Assembly: GCA_037954325.1 (NCBI GenBank)
Contig: JBBMNZ010000019.1
Location: 6,400,501 to 6,464,500 of the forward strand
Reading direction: 5' to 3'
From: Fistularia commersonii
Taxonomy: Eukaryota; Chordata; Actinopteri; Syngnathiformes; Fistulariidae
Length of the DNA: 64,000 nucleotides
The notes beneath the pieces were generated by a model. It did not search any database. It saw only the letters and a list, made by a program, of their open reading frames with translations, and had not been told where the DNA came from. This document shows, in pieces, positions 23,371 to 35,019 of this stretch. The first letter of the stretch is position 1. Every line of letters begins with the position of its first letter. Position numbers and translations under genes: made by a program.

Positions 23371-26300
23371 TCAGTCGCTATCACTCTTCTCTTCTTTCAG
23401 CATCAGTCTCTTCCCGCTGGACGGTTGGGGAACCCCATTTTTAGCGGACGCGCTACTCTTCAATTTGCTGTGGAGGCCAGAGATGGGCAGTTTGTTCATA
23501 AAACGTGTTTCAAATGCAAAAGAGAAACATTGAAAACCCAAGAGATGCATCAAAAACAGTTATGCAAATATGAAACAGATACATTTAAGAAGGCAAGACA
23601 CATTTAACAAGCAAAAGAAAAGTGCAAGAAGAGATGAGTGGAAATATGGGAAATACAGCTAACACAAGCCAAAGAGATGGAGGATCGATCGGCATAGATA
23701 CAAAAGCAGTATAAAGATCAGCAGACAGTGTGAAAATGCTGAGTAAAATTTAACAATATCTTACGAAAGAAAAACTTTTGAAGAAATCATATCACATTCA
23801 ACACCTTGGCAGTGATCAGTCTTAAATATTCTAATTAGAGATTCATATTTATATTTTTTATTATCTCATTTAACAGACATAAAAGCATTCTTTTCGCAAA
23901 ACCATTGGAAAAAACAATTACATATTAAAAATCTGTACATAAGATGGGAGCAATGCTAAAACACATTAATAAGAAGCTGCTGGTTACATCTGCAGCAGAA
24001 TGAATCAGACAAACCAACTCGGCTATAGAAAAGGCATAATGAATGAATGATTCTTCTTCTGGCACTTGTGCTTAAATCAAATAATTTTAGTTGACATTAC
24101 TCTACGTCTCAAAAGCCAAACCTCACCTCCATGTGAACATTTACCAATCCTTGCAGTGACCTCTAGTGGGAGTGTTGTAACAAGACACGGGAATCAAGTT
24201 TAGAGCTGCCGTTGGAAAGGCTCTGTGACAACACTATCAGGACGGCAACTGCCTAACACTTTTGGAGGAACAAATCACACCTATTGACAGTTGAACTATT
24301 TCTTATGCAGTTCTTACCTTTGCTTTTCAAGGGCCTCCTGGCCATCATTAATTTTCTTTAACATTTCATAGCGCTCACGCCCACGAATCTGCAAGACAGA
24401 ATGTAAAATTGCCATTGAGACTTCTTTCTGAGGCCTGTGGAATCATGCTGCGTGTGTAGTCACATACTTTCAAGTAAAACACTTCCTTGTCCTCTTCCTC
24501 TACACAAGAGGAGATTAGAATCTTTTTCAGCGAGGTTGTATCGGTACTCGGACCACTCTCTGAAAAAAAAAAAGTTTAAATCAGCACGGAGGGAATGGCA
24601 TTGGAATCTGCAGAAATCAAGCAAGAACCTACTTCTTTTTTTGGTTTGTTTGGTGCCGTTCTGGGCCTTGGTATGATTATCCTCTTCACCTCTGCGGTCT
24701 CTGCCCGGGCATGCACAGATGCGCACCTCAAAACACCTCCGACCCAAAACCAGCCCGCTAAAAGGTCAAACACAGACAACTGAGGGTCTTTGGGGTGTCT
24801 TTAAAAAAAATAAAATAAAAAAAAAAGTGAACATTTCCCTCTCAGTCAGGTTAGCTCCTCAGCCATTACAGCGAGTTAGTCAGCTGCTCTGATAAAAATG
24901 TTACAACTCACTAATTTTGGGAAATAAATTACTTTACGTAACCCACAAAAATTGATGTAATTATTTTGTAATCATGTTGTTTCCCTTCACACCTTTAATC
25001 AAGATCCCCACTGGGCACCGAACTGCCTAGCGAGAAGTAGAGGGCAAAAGAACCAACCAAAACCAAACCTACTTCGGGGTCTCTAGGGTCAGAATGGTGA
25101 GGATGGGCCTGCGGTTCATGCCTCCCATGCATGAGCTGTTGCACATGTAGCTGAGAAGGATGGTTGTTGCCTCGGAGCCCAGCTGACAGAAGAAACATTT
25201 TACACATCAATATGTAATTTCCAACTAAATGCAATTGTGCAGTTCCTGTATTTCAAAATAGCTTTGTAATTGATGAGTATTCCTTAAGGACTCTCATTGT
25301 ATACATTGTTCAAGTACAGAAGATGCTTGTTCTTGTGTCACTGGTCATTTTAGTAATAGCTAAAAATAACAAACAAAAAATAAACAAATGGTTTGTGTGA
25401 ATGTTGTACTTGTGGACGCTCGTAGGGGACAGTCACGCTCTGCCTCTTTGTGTGTTCATCTTCAAAATACTGAGCCCTCTCACCACCTTCCATCCTTATC
25501 AGGTGGCTACGATGTGTCACAGCTAGAGAGAGAAGATGTATAAATGCAATGTTTCACGTCCTATTAAACGCAATAAAGTGTTTCACCCAGTGTTTTCCTA
25601 TGTTGTTGAAACAAACGGGTGATTTTTTTTTTTATTACCAAGTAAAACTATTGTGATAAATTAAATTTACCAGTGAACTCTGTTGATTAGTTATATGTAT
25701 TAATTGAACAGCCTTGGGACTCAATTACACTTACTGTCCTCAAGCTGGTGGTGGGGACATCTGCGAACCACATCGGCCACATGCTCAGTCTTCTTGTAGA
25801 CAGCTGTGGCCCTGAGCACAGCTCCCTCAGGAGGCTCCTTGCTCACCAGAACTTCAATGGGGCTGGTCTTTGCAAGCTGGCAAAAGAGCTTGTTGAGCAT
25901 CTCAGAAAACTAAAAGAAGCACAAAGACAAGACACATGCTTATGAAATAAGTCAGTTGTGGGGACCATCTGCAAAGTTAAATTAGTGACAACCTCTTTTT
26001 ACAAAACAACTGAGAAAAAAAAAAACAAAAAACAAAACATTTACTCAAATGATTGTCGCATTCATCACATCTTTAAATTTTAAAGTGCTCACATTTAACC
26101 CCTTCAGTGCTGAGGGAGACAGTGCAGGAACATGTCCTGTCATGTCAGAGCTGTGCTTTACAACAAGGCTGTGCCTCTCACAGACTGGAGCACAAGTCGC
26201 AGGGGGCGGGAGTTTCAGGGAAGACCACCCTAACCCCAACTGAACTGGCCAACTGCGGCGTGTTGCTGGTTGGATCACTGAAGAAGCATTAATGCCATTG

Positions 26301-28249
26301 GATCCTGAAAGGAAGTGTCTGACTATGGATCTTAAAATTTAAGAAAACGGCGGAATGAAAACGATTTCAAATGAATGCCACCATGATTTGGAGCAGATTT
26401 TTTTTTCCTCTCATCAACTATGGTAAGATAACCCTTATTGAATTTCATTTAGACATTTATTTGTGTAAATATACTTTCGAAACCAGACAACAAAGGTTTT
26501 GAAGGAGATTCTTTTCTACACCCATGTTTTGCTAAATGAGTTTTATTGGCAAAGGTCAAATTGGAAAATGTTTTTTGGTTGAGTATCATTCTAGTTTTAT
26601 TTGTATTTCTTATTCTCCCCCCTTTTTATACTGTTTATACAATTTCCGACTATTATTTATAATTGTTATGTTTTATTTGAAACTCTGTCACAACAATTTC
26701 CTTCGGAATAAATAAAGTTGTTCTTATTCTTATTCTATCAGTTTCAAATGGACCAACCAGAGGAATGTTTCTGTTAAATGGCAACAAGAGGAGGAACCTG
26801 AGCTAAAAAAAATGATAGGTGTCGAAAGAAACAGCCTCTCCAGTTCTTTTGTCCTGGGCTGGTGGATCGCAACTTTGGGCCATGTTTGGTTGCCTGATCC
26901 CCTTCCAGTCTAAAATGATTTTTAATATGCTAATCTTATATGCCTATAGCTCAAATTCTACCCCCCCACCCCCCTAGAGATCAGAGATTGACTCAAACAG
27001 GTAAAGAATTAGAGATATCAAAGTGCAAAAGTGCATTTAAAAAGCAAGTAAGCTTGACAAATTAGTAGAAAAGTTCACATTTCTGAGAGCTCATTAGAGA
27101 TTTCTTACAGTAGTGGTGACAGATTTGGCTGTGCCAGTCTTCTGAAAACGAAGCTGGAAATCATACTCTCCTGGATGGTCAGTGGTAACTGGGACAGTGG
27201 AGGATGGAGGAATGACACCATCTTTGATAGTTGTTTCTGTGTTCATGCCAAACATGTTGTCACCAAACTCTGCAAACTCCTGGGCATCAAGGATCGGTAA
27301 AGGCTAGGAAACAAGTCGATAGTTTTAAGCAATGGTTAATGAGTATATGTTTATTTACAATTTATCAGTCTTGTTTTGCATTTTTGGTTTAAATATAAAA
27401 ATAAAAGACAATTAGGGCTTACCAGCCCAATCATCGACTCATCTGTCCATCCTTCATTAGGAGCAGGTTCCACCATGAAAATGGGGCTGGCAACCGAATC
27501 TAACCTATAAAAGGGACAACAAAAACTGAGGACACATTACACAACTTTCACTGACATTGTGGACTTTGAAGACTTGGAGTATACACTAAGCCAGTGGTTT
27601 CTGCTGATTTCTTATGAGGACTGAAAGACTGGGATCACACTTTTAATGACTGCCCATGAAGAGGGATCATAGACTACATAATTTGACAAACCAACTCAAC
27701 GTGTCAAATTCTCACCACAACACCCATGTCAACAAGACAACAATTCAGAGTGTAAGTGAACAAGAATGACAGACGGTTTGATGTCATTGTTGTTTACAAA
27801 AAAAACAACAATTTAGTTTTGTCCAATTTCCCTTTTTTTGACCCTCACCCTACTTTGATGTTCACTGTTGCTGCTCTTATATTCCCACTAATTCTTGTAG
27901 CATTATTTCCTGTGTCATTCCCCCTCTTTTCCAACTCTCTTTTTCTCAACTCTTTCTCTCAATGCTTCAAGCCCATAATTGGTCATTAAAACACACTTTC
28001 AGATTTCTGTGCCATTTAGCAAAGCCAACTGTCCATAGCTAGTGTTGACAGGTGCAAACGCTGCCTGACTCTGACTCCTAGGTAAAATCAGGCAAAAATT
28101 ATTAGCAGTGTGCCCTCAGCCGAACATTTTTATTATATAACTGGGAAACATAAATTAACTTACATATTGTTCCACAACTCGCTGAAGGAGCCTTGGCTGA
28201 GAGGCAAGGATTGACTAGGCTGCAGATTATCAAAAACTTGCTCATCCAT
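23371..28249 (-). CDS. tp53: Cellular tumour antigen p53
   Basis: Minus-strand coding exons: 28249-28164, 27504-27423, 27303-27109, 25909-25735, 25522-25410, 25182-25073, 24757-24633, 24559-24468, 24388-24318, 23467-23371; 381 aa. Tetrameric transcription factor of the DNA damage response, nuclear. The MDM2-binding helix is FSELWNNM (about 22-29). The DNA-binding domain spans about 90-285. It keeps the zinc ligands Cys172 and His175 (RRCPHH) and Cys231 and Cys235 (MCNSSCMGGMNRRP). It also keeps the contact blocks FEVRICACPGRDRR. The tetramerisation segment (VFYLK, IRGRERYEMLKKI) is at about 320-350, and the basic C-terminus ends KEEKSDSD. The human SVTCT cysteine is Thr here and KTCPV is KTSPI; CQLAK is kept. 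The start is supported by the acceptor at 28273 and the family N-terminus. It appears complete and functional. Confidence 0.97.
26590..26742 (+). mobile_element. LINE 3' tail copy A in tp53 intron
   Basis: The sequence ends CAACAATTTCCTTCGGAATA, AATAAAGTTG, then TTCTTATTC repeats: a non-LTR 3' tail with its short tandem repeat. A related copy lies in the opposite orientation at about 29704-29835. It is in the tp53 intron between coding exons 3 and 4. Confidence 0.65.
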
Positions 28250-28980
28250 GATCAGTTTCCCCCCTTTTGCTGCTGACAGAAAAACAGGAGGAGCAAAGAC
28301 GCAGGAATACCCTGGTCCAAGAACAGGAAGTGAACACTCAGGACTATCAGATCATTCTTAGTGTCTGTGTATATCTATATATGTATATATAGATATATGC
28401 AAACACACACCTTAAAACGAGTGAGAAAACAACAATGCACTTGCATAAATGGAGCATTTCAGCATTTCAATAGCGAACTTGACCATTGTTTGACGGATTC
28501 CATTTTTTTTAATCGTCAACCATTTTAAGTCCTTATGTAAAAAACTAATTGGGATTCAGAAATACTCAAAGTCAATCTGAGTGAATGCTGCTCAACGCTG
28601 GTTTAGAACATTGTGAGAGGGGGAGCATTGTGCGAGGGGAAGTGATTTGAGAGCATAACCGCACAAACATGCGACCCGCTAACTTTTGCCGCTTAACATT
28701 TTCTCTCCCACGTGATTTGGCACAAAAAATATACTTTTCCTATTTAAGAACCACAAAAACTCATGTAGTATCGATGTAAACCGAGAATATGTCTAGCAAT
28801 AAAATCCAATTTGAGGTTGCTGAAGTGTGCTAGCAGACTAGCGTTAGCTTAGCTTACGTTTGCTCTACGTTTCGATTCAGGCTAGAGTAGTTAGCTAAAG
28901 TGGCCTAAAACTTGATATGGCAAACTTTCCTCTCATGACAAGTTTTAGCGTGACCGCGCACGATCACGAAGCCAACTAAC

Positions 28981-29230
28981 CTGGCGTGGATTGTCGCGTC
29001 GCGAATATGTGTTGAACTGAGTCACCGGTGAAGGGTCTCGACGATTCCAAAATATTTTTAAGTGAAGAAGGAGCACGTTGTTTAGGAACCTTCACTGAAG
29101 GGGGAGGGGAACTGTTCAACGAATCACAGCGACCAATCACATTCGGCTCTCGGCCTGTCTCCAGCTGACGATAGGAAATCTGATAACTGTCCTTTATCGA
29201 CGTGCGAAACACACTAGAAAAACACAATTG
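28981..29230 (-). promoter_or_regulatory. tp53: tp53 non-coding exon 1 and promoter region
   Basis: On the minus strand, CCACGCCAG is followed by gttagttg, giving a donor at 28980/28981. The matching acceptor (ttttctgtcag) ends at 28273, so the 5' UTR continues at 28272-28250 before the ATG. The transcription start is not visible. The sequence around 29020-29160 is richer in CpG than its surroundings and contains CCAAT at 29134 on the plus strand. Confidence 0.55.
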
Positions 29231-29521
29231 GTATTGTAATAATGTAAAAATCTTGTTTTATTATTTGATTATTAGAAATCCCCAAATCGACTGTCTTTCT
29301 GTATCACAGCGATAATAGTGCAAAACGGCATTATTTTAGTAATGCAGAAACACATGATTGAAAGAATTACAAGATTGAAAGTATTCTGAACCGCTCTGTC
29401 AGGCTTGTCAGAACATGGAATAATCAGATTTCTGATACGCCTTGAACGTAACATGATGACATCATCACGGCGCAAACGTCGGCGTCCAATATTGCGTTAT
29501 CCCTTTTCTGTTGCAATAAAT

Positions 29522-30420
29522 TGGGGGTGTCAAACTCCTTTTCGTCACATATTAGAGGTCACATATGACCGTCATGAGGTCACATATGACCTTAAGAATA
29601 AGAATAAGATTAAGAATAAGAATAAGAATAAGAATAAGAATAAGAATAAGAATAAGAATAAGAATAAGAATAAGAATAAGAAAAAGAATAAGAATAAGAA
29701 TAACTTTATTTATCTCGAAGGAAATTGTTGTGCCAGAGTTTCAAGTAAAATACAACAATAATAAATAATAGTTGGAAATTGTATAAATAGAATGCAAAAA
29801 GGGGGGAGAATAAGAAATGCAAATAAAACTATAAAGTGTCTAAGTCAAGTGGTAAAACCATTACCTAGAAGTTACACTAAGTCCAAGTTTTTCCTTTGTT
29901 TTAGTGTAAAGGAGGTAAACTGGTAGATTATAAGAAACATTCATATGTTATGAGCTGTTCCTCTAAAAAAGACATGATGACTTAATATGAAAAATTAATA
30001 TTAAAAAGGAATTGATGAAATTACACCCTAAAAATATTGTTGATCTTGTCACTGTGGGAAAATTGACCACAAGAATTTATTAGGAAATTGAATGGTAGCA
30101 TGTATAAGAGGAGGTATAATGTTTACAAAGCCAATGGCAGCTATTCTGGCTATTAAATCAATCTTTTTAATTTTGCCCATTTGTTTTGCTATTGTTTTTG
30201 TGTTTTTTTTATAGAAATAAGAAAAGAAAAGATCGTTTTAGCAATGTCACCAGATGTTTTTTTTATCAAAAAATCCTTTTGTTTTCACATTTTGAAGCAA
30301 AAAAATACATTTCAAAGTTACTTTTTCATTTTTTCCTTTTGCCTGTGTTTCTTTCGAAACCCACAAAATATTGTTCCGAGGGCCGCAGTTGGCCCACGGG
30401 CCGCGACTCTGAGACCCCTG
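29522..30420. mobile_element. hAT-like transposon with 8-bp target duplication
   Basis: The left end TGGGGGTGTCAAACTC and the right end, whose reverse complement is CAGGGGTCTCAGAGTC, form imperfect terminal inverted repeats. They are flanked by identical 8-bp direct repeats CAATAAAT at 29514-29521 and 30421-30428, as made by hAT transposases. The 899-bp element has no transposase frame, so it is non-autonomous. A LINE tail with a hexamer repeat is nested inside. It lies roughly 300 bp upstream of tp53 sequence that may be promoter. Confidence 0.82.
29590..29835 (-). mobile_element. LINE 3' tail copy B with (AATAAG)n, nested
   Basis: In minus orientation this reads as a LINE tail (CAACAATTTCCTTCGAGATA, AATAAAG) followed by about 110 bp of TTATTC hexamers (plus strand GAATAA, about 29590-29703). 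It is the inverted relative of the copy at 26590-26742 and lies within the hAT-like element, so it inserted later. Confidence 0.72.
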
Positions 30421-30429
30421 CAATAAATC

Positions 30430-33400
30430 AACTTTCCATTGACATGAAGCTTTTTACAATCCTGGCCGGCCTTGACTTTAGATGACAACAAATATAACTT
30501 GATTACTTAACAAATCTTATGAACTAACTTAAAGATATTTTTGTTCAGGTTTCTGTTTTATTTTCAATCTATTTGATCCTATTCTATTATTTATGCCCTT
30601 AAAAATCCTTTAAAACTGTTTTTCATCAATGCTCAGTATGCCTCTGGGAGATTATAATAAACATCTGATATGAAAGTGCAACCGAGCAACAGATTTATAC
30701 CTTAAAGTTGCTCATTTTTGCACAAAAAATGTACAATATTTTCCGTGTTTTAAAATGGACATAAACTGCCTGTGAGACAAAGGTGTGCACCTCTGAGTGA
30801 GCTCTCAGCAAACTCACTGCTACACACCTGAGCAGTGTCTGATCCAGAGTGTCCGCTGAATGTTTGAATATTGGTGCCACTATGGGGCCATTAAATTTGA
30901 CCTTTGACTGGACATGTCGATGGTGCCACTGAGTCCACTGTGAACTTGATACCAATGGCTTTGCATTGAAAATAGCAAAGTGCCAAGCTATGTATCATAA
31001 TGTGACATTTCTGATGTTGTGCAGAGAATTGACATGAGACAAATTTGTTCAATACTAGCAATAATTAACATATAAATGCGGGGGCAAGCAAAGCACAAAC
31101 ACCAAAATTGCCAAAGTAATAAGATTATCAAAAAACTCGGCACGGAAAATCGATACATCAAGTGATAGGTTTGAGGGTCAGATGATGGATGCTGTTTTAT
31201 ACAAATATTTAATTTTCAATTCATTTACTGTGGTGACACTGGACATTGAAATTGAAAAGCAGCATTGTATGAATGTCCTGCACTTATCTGAGGTCACATG
31301 GATGGAGTCCCAAGTTTTCACACTTACTGTCCTGCTATATGTGTGTAGATGCTCTTATTTTACTTGGATGTAGCCAAGTTTTGCTGTTGGATTGAAAAAA
31401 TGTTCATGTTTGACCAGCTGTTCTGCTTCCTTGTGTTGGCTACGTCACTTTCAGGCTCTTGTGTTAGCTGGGATGTTATGGCCTTTACTAGGATTGACAA
31501 CTGTCTGTGGTTTACAGTACTTCCGTTTTTTTTAAAGGAGTTATTGCAAGTACTCCAAGCAGCAAATCAATTTCCAAGATTATTTCTAAATTCATGTATT
31601 ATCTGCTGCATTAGATTTTTCTGATGTTGACATAATAGTGAAAAAACCGCTGACATAATAGAGTAGATCTAAGAGGTTTGCCGATTGCAGTCATGGAGAA
31701 TTAATAACTAGTCAAGAAAGATGCAAATGCTCCCCATGGTGTTAATATTAACTTATATAGGTTAATCCCCGGTGCTTCACTTACAGTCATGCTACATTTC
31801 TGGATGGTACAAGAGTAGAAGAACAGGATCACGAAGAAGCTGGACAAATCACAATTGTCAAAAATGAGCATATCCAGGCCAGGAGAAAATTTGGAACATT
31901 TCCATCGAAATTCCTGAGGGGTTCATGTCTATCAATCCATTTGGCTCTGTGAAAACAAATGTGTTAGAAAGTGTAGTCATCAAGATGGGAAATATTTCTA
32001 AACCCTGACAATATTAGGTATATTAATTTATGATCTCACTGACACTAATACATTTGTGACAAAAATTTCAAACTTGCAACCATGTACAATTGTGTGTTAA
32101 AAAATATGACACAGTTTGTTGCACAGTGTTTCATTTTTCATTCTGCATCATCTAAGAATGGTCCATTCACATGATTATTGCAGAAACGGTTGAATTTGAC
32201 TATACACGCGTTCATAGTATCATCCAGCATCAGCTTGTATTTGATCAGAAACCATCGCCTGCTGTCCATGAGGAAGTGCCTTTGTCAACCTGTCTCTCCA
32301 CAAACTTTCAGGTGTTTCCTTTTATTCATCTTTATAGATTGAGAAAATATACAATATATCTGGGAAATGGTTCAGCGAATGAGATATGTAAAATGTTTGT
32401 TTTGTTTGCCTGTTGTTTTTTTTTTATACACTCCCTTCTATAGCTGGGTGGAAGTATTCAACTGTATATTAAATTTGACCTTCAGTGACGACAACAGCAT
32501 CCGCCTACCATGATCTGTAAAGGTATGATTTGTTGTATCTGTACACAAACAAAAGTGCCGAATTGACGTTTTCTGCTATGTTTTGTGCAGGATTTTTAGC
32601 TGGTTGGGTTTATTTACTCACCTTTACATGCTCTTGTCAACTCCTGGCTGTTGATCCATATTTAACCAAATATCAGGGGTATAGTTTTCATCTTCGCCAT
32701 CGTCACAACCTGCCATCGTCATGCGACTCAATTTAGGATGGCATGATTTTGAACCAGTTCACCCCTCACACACACACACACACATACACACGCACACAAC
32801 CAGGGTCATGAGAAGGTGGAATGGTATTTACACGGGCTCTTTGGCTCGTCACATGGTGTGTGTCCAGGAGGGGGTGTGACTTTGTTTCGGATAACAATAA
32901 GACTGACTCATGTCTCCAGTTTAGAGCCAACACAGGTGACATTTTCTGCAGAGGGATAATCCTGAACAAAAGCTTTCTAAATCATGGTTATTATTGAGAG
33001 AGACTGTGAGAATCTCCTTGATGTGTTCTTGGCTTTAAATGAATTCACTTTCTGTGGATGATGTTCTCTCTCTATCCCTGGTGTCCGCACCAACCTGCAA
33101 ACTATGCTGGAGGGGGCTCTACACCACTGTTCAGAGGGTGTCGGTTTCCCCCATGTGGTCTCAAACACACACACACACATAGATATGACTGTACCAGGGC
33201 CCCACAGCGTTGCTCCTGTGGTGTCAGGTTGTACCCGTCTTTCTCAGTGTGTGTAAGGAAAAGGCAAAGGTGACAAGCTCCAAGAAGAGAGTGGTGTGAG
33301 TTGGGGGTGTGTCTTCGAAAGCTGGGAGAGAATGATTTTATCAAGAGCGAATAGTAGGCAGCTTCTCACAGGGCTTCTTGGCAGGTCTTTCATTTTCTCC

Positions 33401-34600
33401 CACCCCGCCCATTTTGGCCCTCCCACATCACACACCCCCAGCCACTGACATAACATCATTTCATATCCAAGCGTCTTAGGCCAAACACTGCTAACTGCTG
33501 ACAGTTAAATTTAGGGTCCACCTGTTGCCTGGCGGACGGGGAATAAGTTCTGTTGTGTGCAACTGCAGCGGAGGGTGTGTGGAACAGGTTGCGACCTGGT
33601 GCGTGACCCTCTTGGCATTCGCTCTGAAATAGAAAGGGATTTATGGATGTCGGGAGACGGACAATGGCAACCATGGGACGAGCCCCTCTTCGCTGCACAC
33701 GAGAAATGATGAGTCACAGACGGGTGTTGGCAGACGCAACTTGGGTTCATCCGAGGTCCAGCACCTGTGAAACGATGTAACCTCCATGCATCAGAGAGTT
33801 TGTAGCTGCAAGCGTTGAATTATTTTCCTGCAACCTGTAAGGAAAGGAGAAACTATTTTCAAATCAGCACATTTTAGTTTTACATGAGGCTCTGGTCTGT
33901 ATACTGTAACAGAGCTTGGAAAACGCCACATTTATATTTCTTTGTTGAATCAATGTCTTTGGCGTAGTTTTTCATCCACGTGACCAATCCTAGAGGAGCA
34001 CACTGCAGCAGTGTAACACTGCATGTCTATGTTTTGAATATTATGGTCTGGTGGATTGACGGTTTGACCAAAATTCAAGTGTAACACCCGCACTATTAAT
34101 ACCCAAGATCAAATCTGAAGTGACGTTTGAAATGTATTCATTGAATCTGATTGAGAAGATGGGCATTAGATGGACTACATCAGCGTTACCTCTTTGACTG
34201 GTGTTGACTTGGTTAGAAAATAGACAACTGTAGGTGTTTCACTTTATCATATTTTCCACTAAAAATCACAGTTCTAGGCAAATTCGCAGATTTTATTTGC
34301 TGAAATTAAAAAAAAAAAAAAAAAAAAATAGAAAAGCATCTCTGAGAGTCAGATGTTTGGAGAGGTGCTACCATGGCATTATTCTGTGTGATTGTGATTT
34401 TTCTTGGACGGTCTGAGTTCAAAAACCTTTTCACGGCTGTAACCCAAATATCTGGTGGTAGACTGAAGGCACAAAAGTAACATTACTCCATGCCTCAATG
34501 TCTTTGCCCCCAAAATAACCCCCCCCAACAACCCCCAACACAAGGTTTGTTCCAACACAAATGATCTGTCCTCACGCTTTCAGCCAATAGTAGTTAAGGT
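30430..34600. other. Long spacer between tp53 and slc2a4, no gene seen
   Basis: About 4.2 kb, A+T-rich. Short CA runs lie at 32768-32797 and 33165-33178 and a poly(A) run at about 34309-34328. Frames here are short, start with non-ATG codons or lack splice context. I see no exon that I can support. Confidence 0.5.
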
Positions 34601-34639
34601 CAGGAGAGCTCTTCCTGCTCATCGTAGAAACCTCAAACT

Positions 34640-35019
34640 CAGCCAAGCCCCCACCCACCCACCCCCAACCCCACCACCACCACCCCTCCCCACACTCCCA
34701 TCCACTCCACCCCCACCCACGTGCACATGAGTGTGCTGGTGTCACTCTATCCCGGACGAACGGACTCACTGACTTCAAAAAAAGGGAGGACGCCCTGCAG
34801 CGCAGGACTCAGCGCCTCGACCCCTTTTGGATTGTATCTACATTTTCTTTTTTTTGTTTGTTTGTTTGGTTTTTGGATTTGTTCGTTTGTTTGTTTGTTT
34901 TTTCCCGATTAATCTCAGAGTGAACGTAGGGGCTGGTTGGCCTCCAGGGGGGAGTTTCCAGTGTCTCCATTTGGCACCGGACGCATCTGTCACTGACTGC
35001 GACTGGAGTTGCCAAAGTC
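34640..35019 (+). promoter_or_regulatory. slc2a4: slc2a4 promoter and 5' UTR region
   Basis: A C-rich block with repeated CACCC/CCACCC elements (about 34648-34720) ends in an E-box CACGTG at 34718-34723. The stretch to 35019 then leads to the slc2a4 start codon. CACCC boxes bind Sp/KLF factors; whether they drive this gene is inference. No TATA box was found at a convincing distance. Confidence 0.4.

Noticed and set aside
29405..29768. Frames encoding Asn-Lys or Ile-Arg repeats
   Set aside because: They are the AATAAG hexamer repeat of a LINE tail, not a protein.
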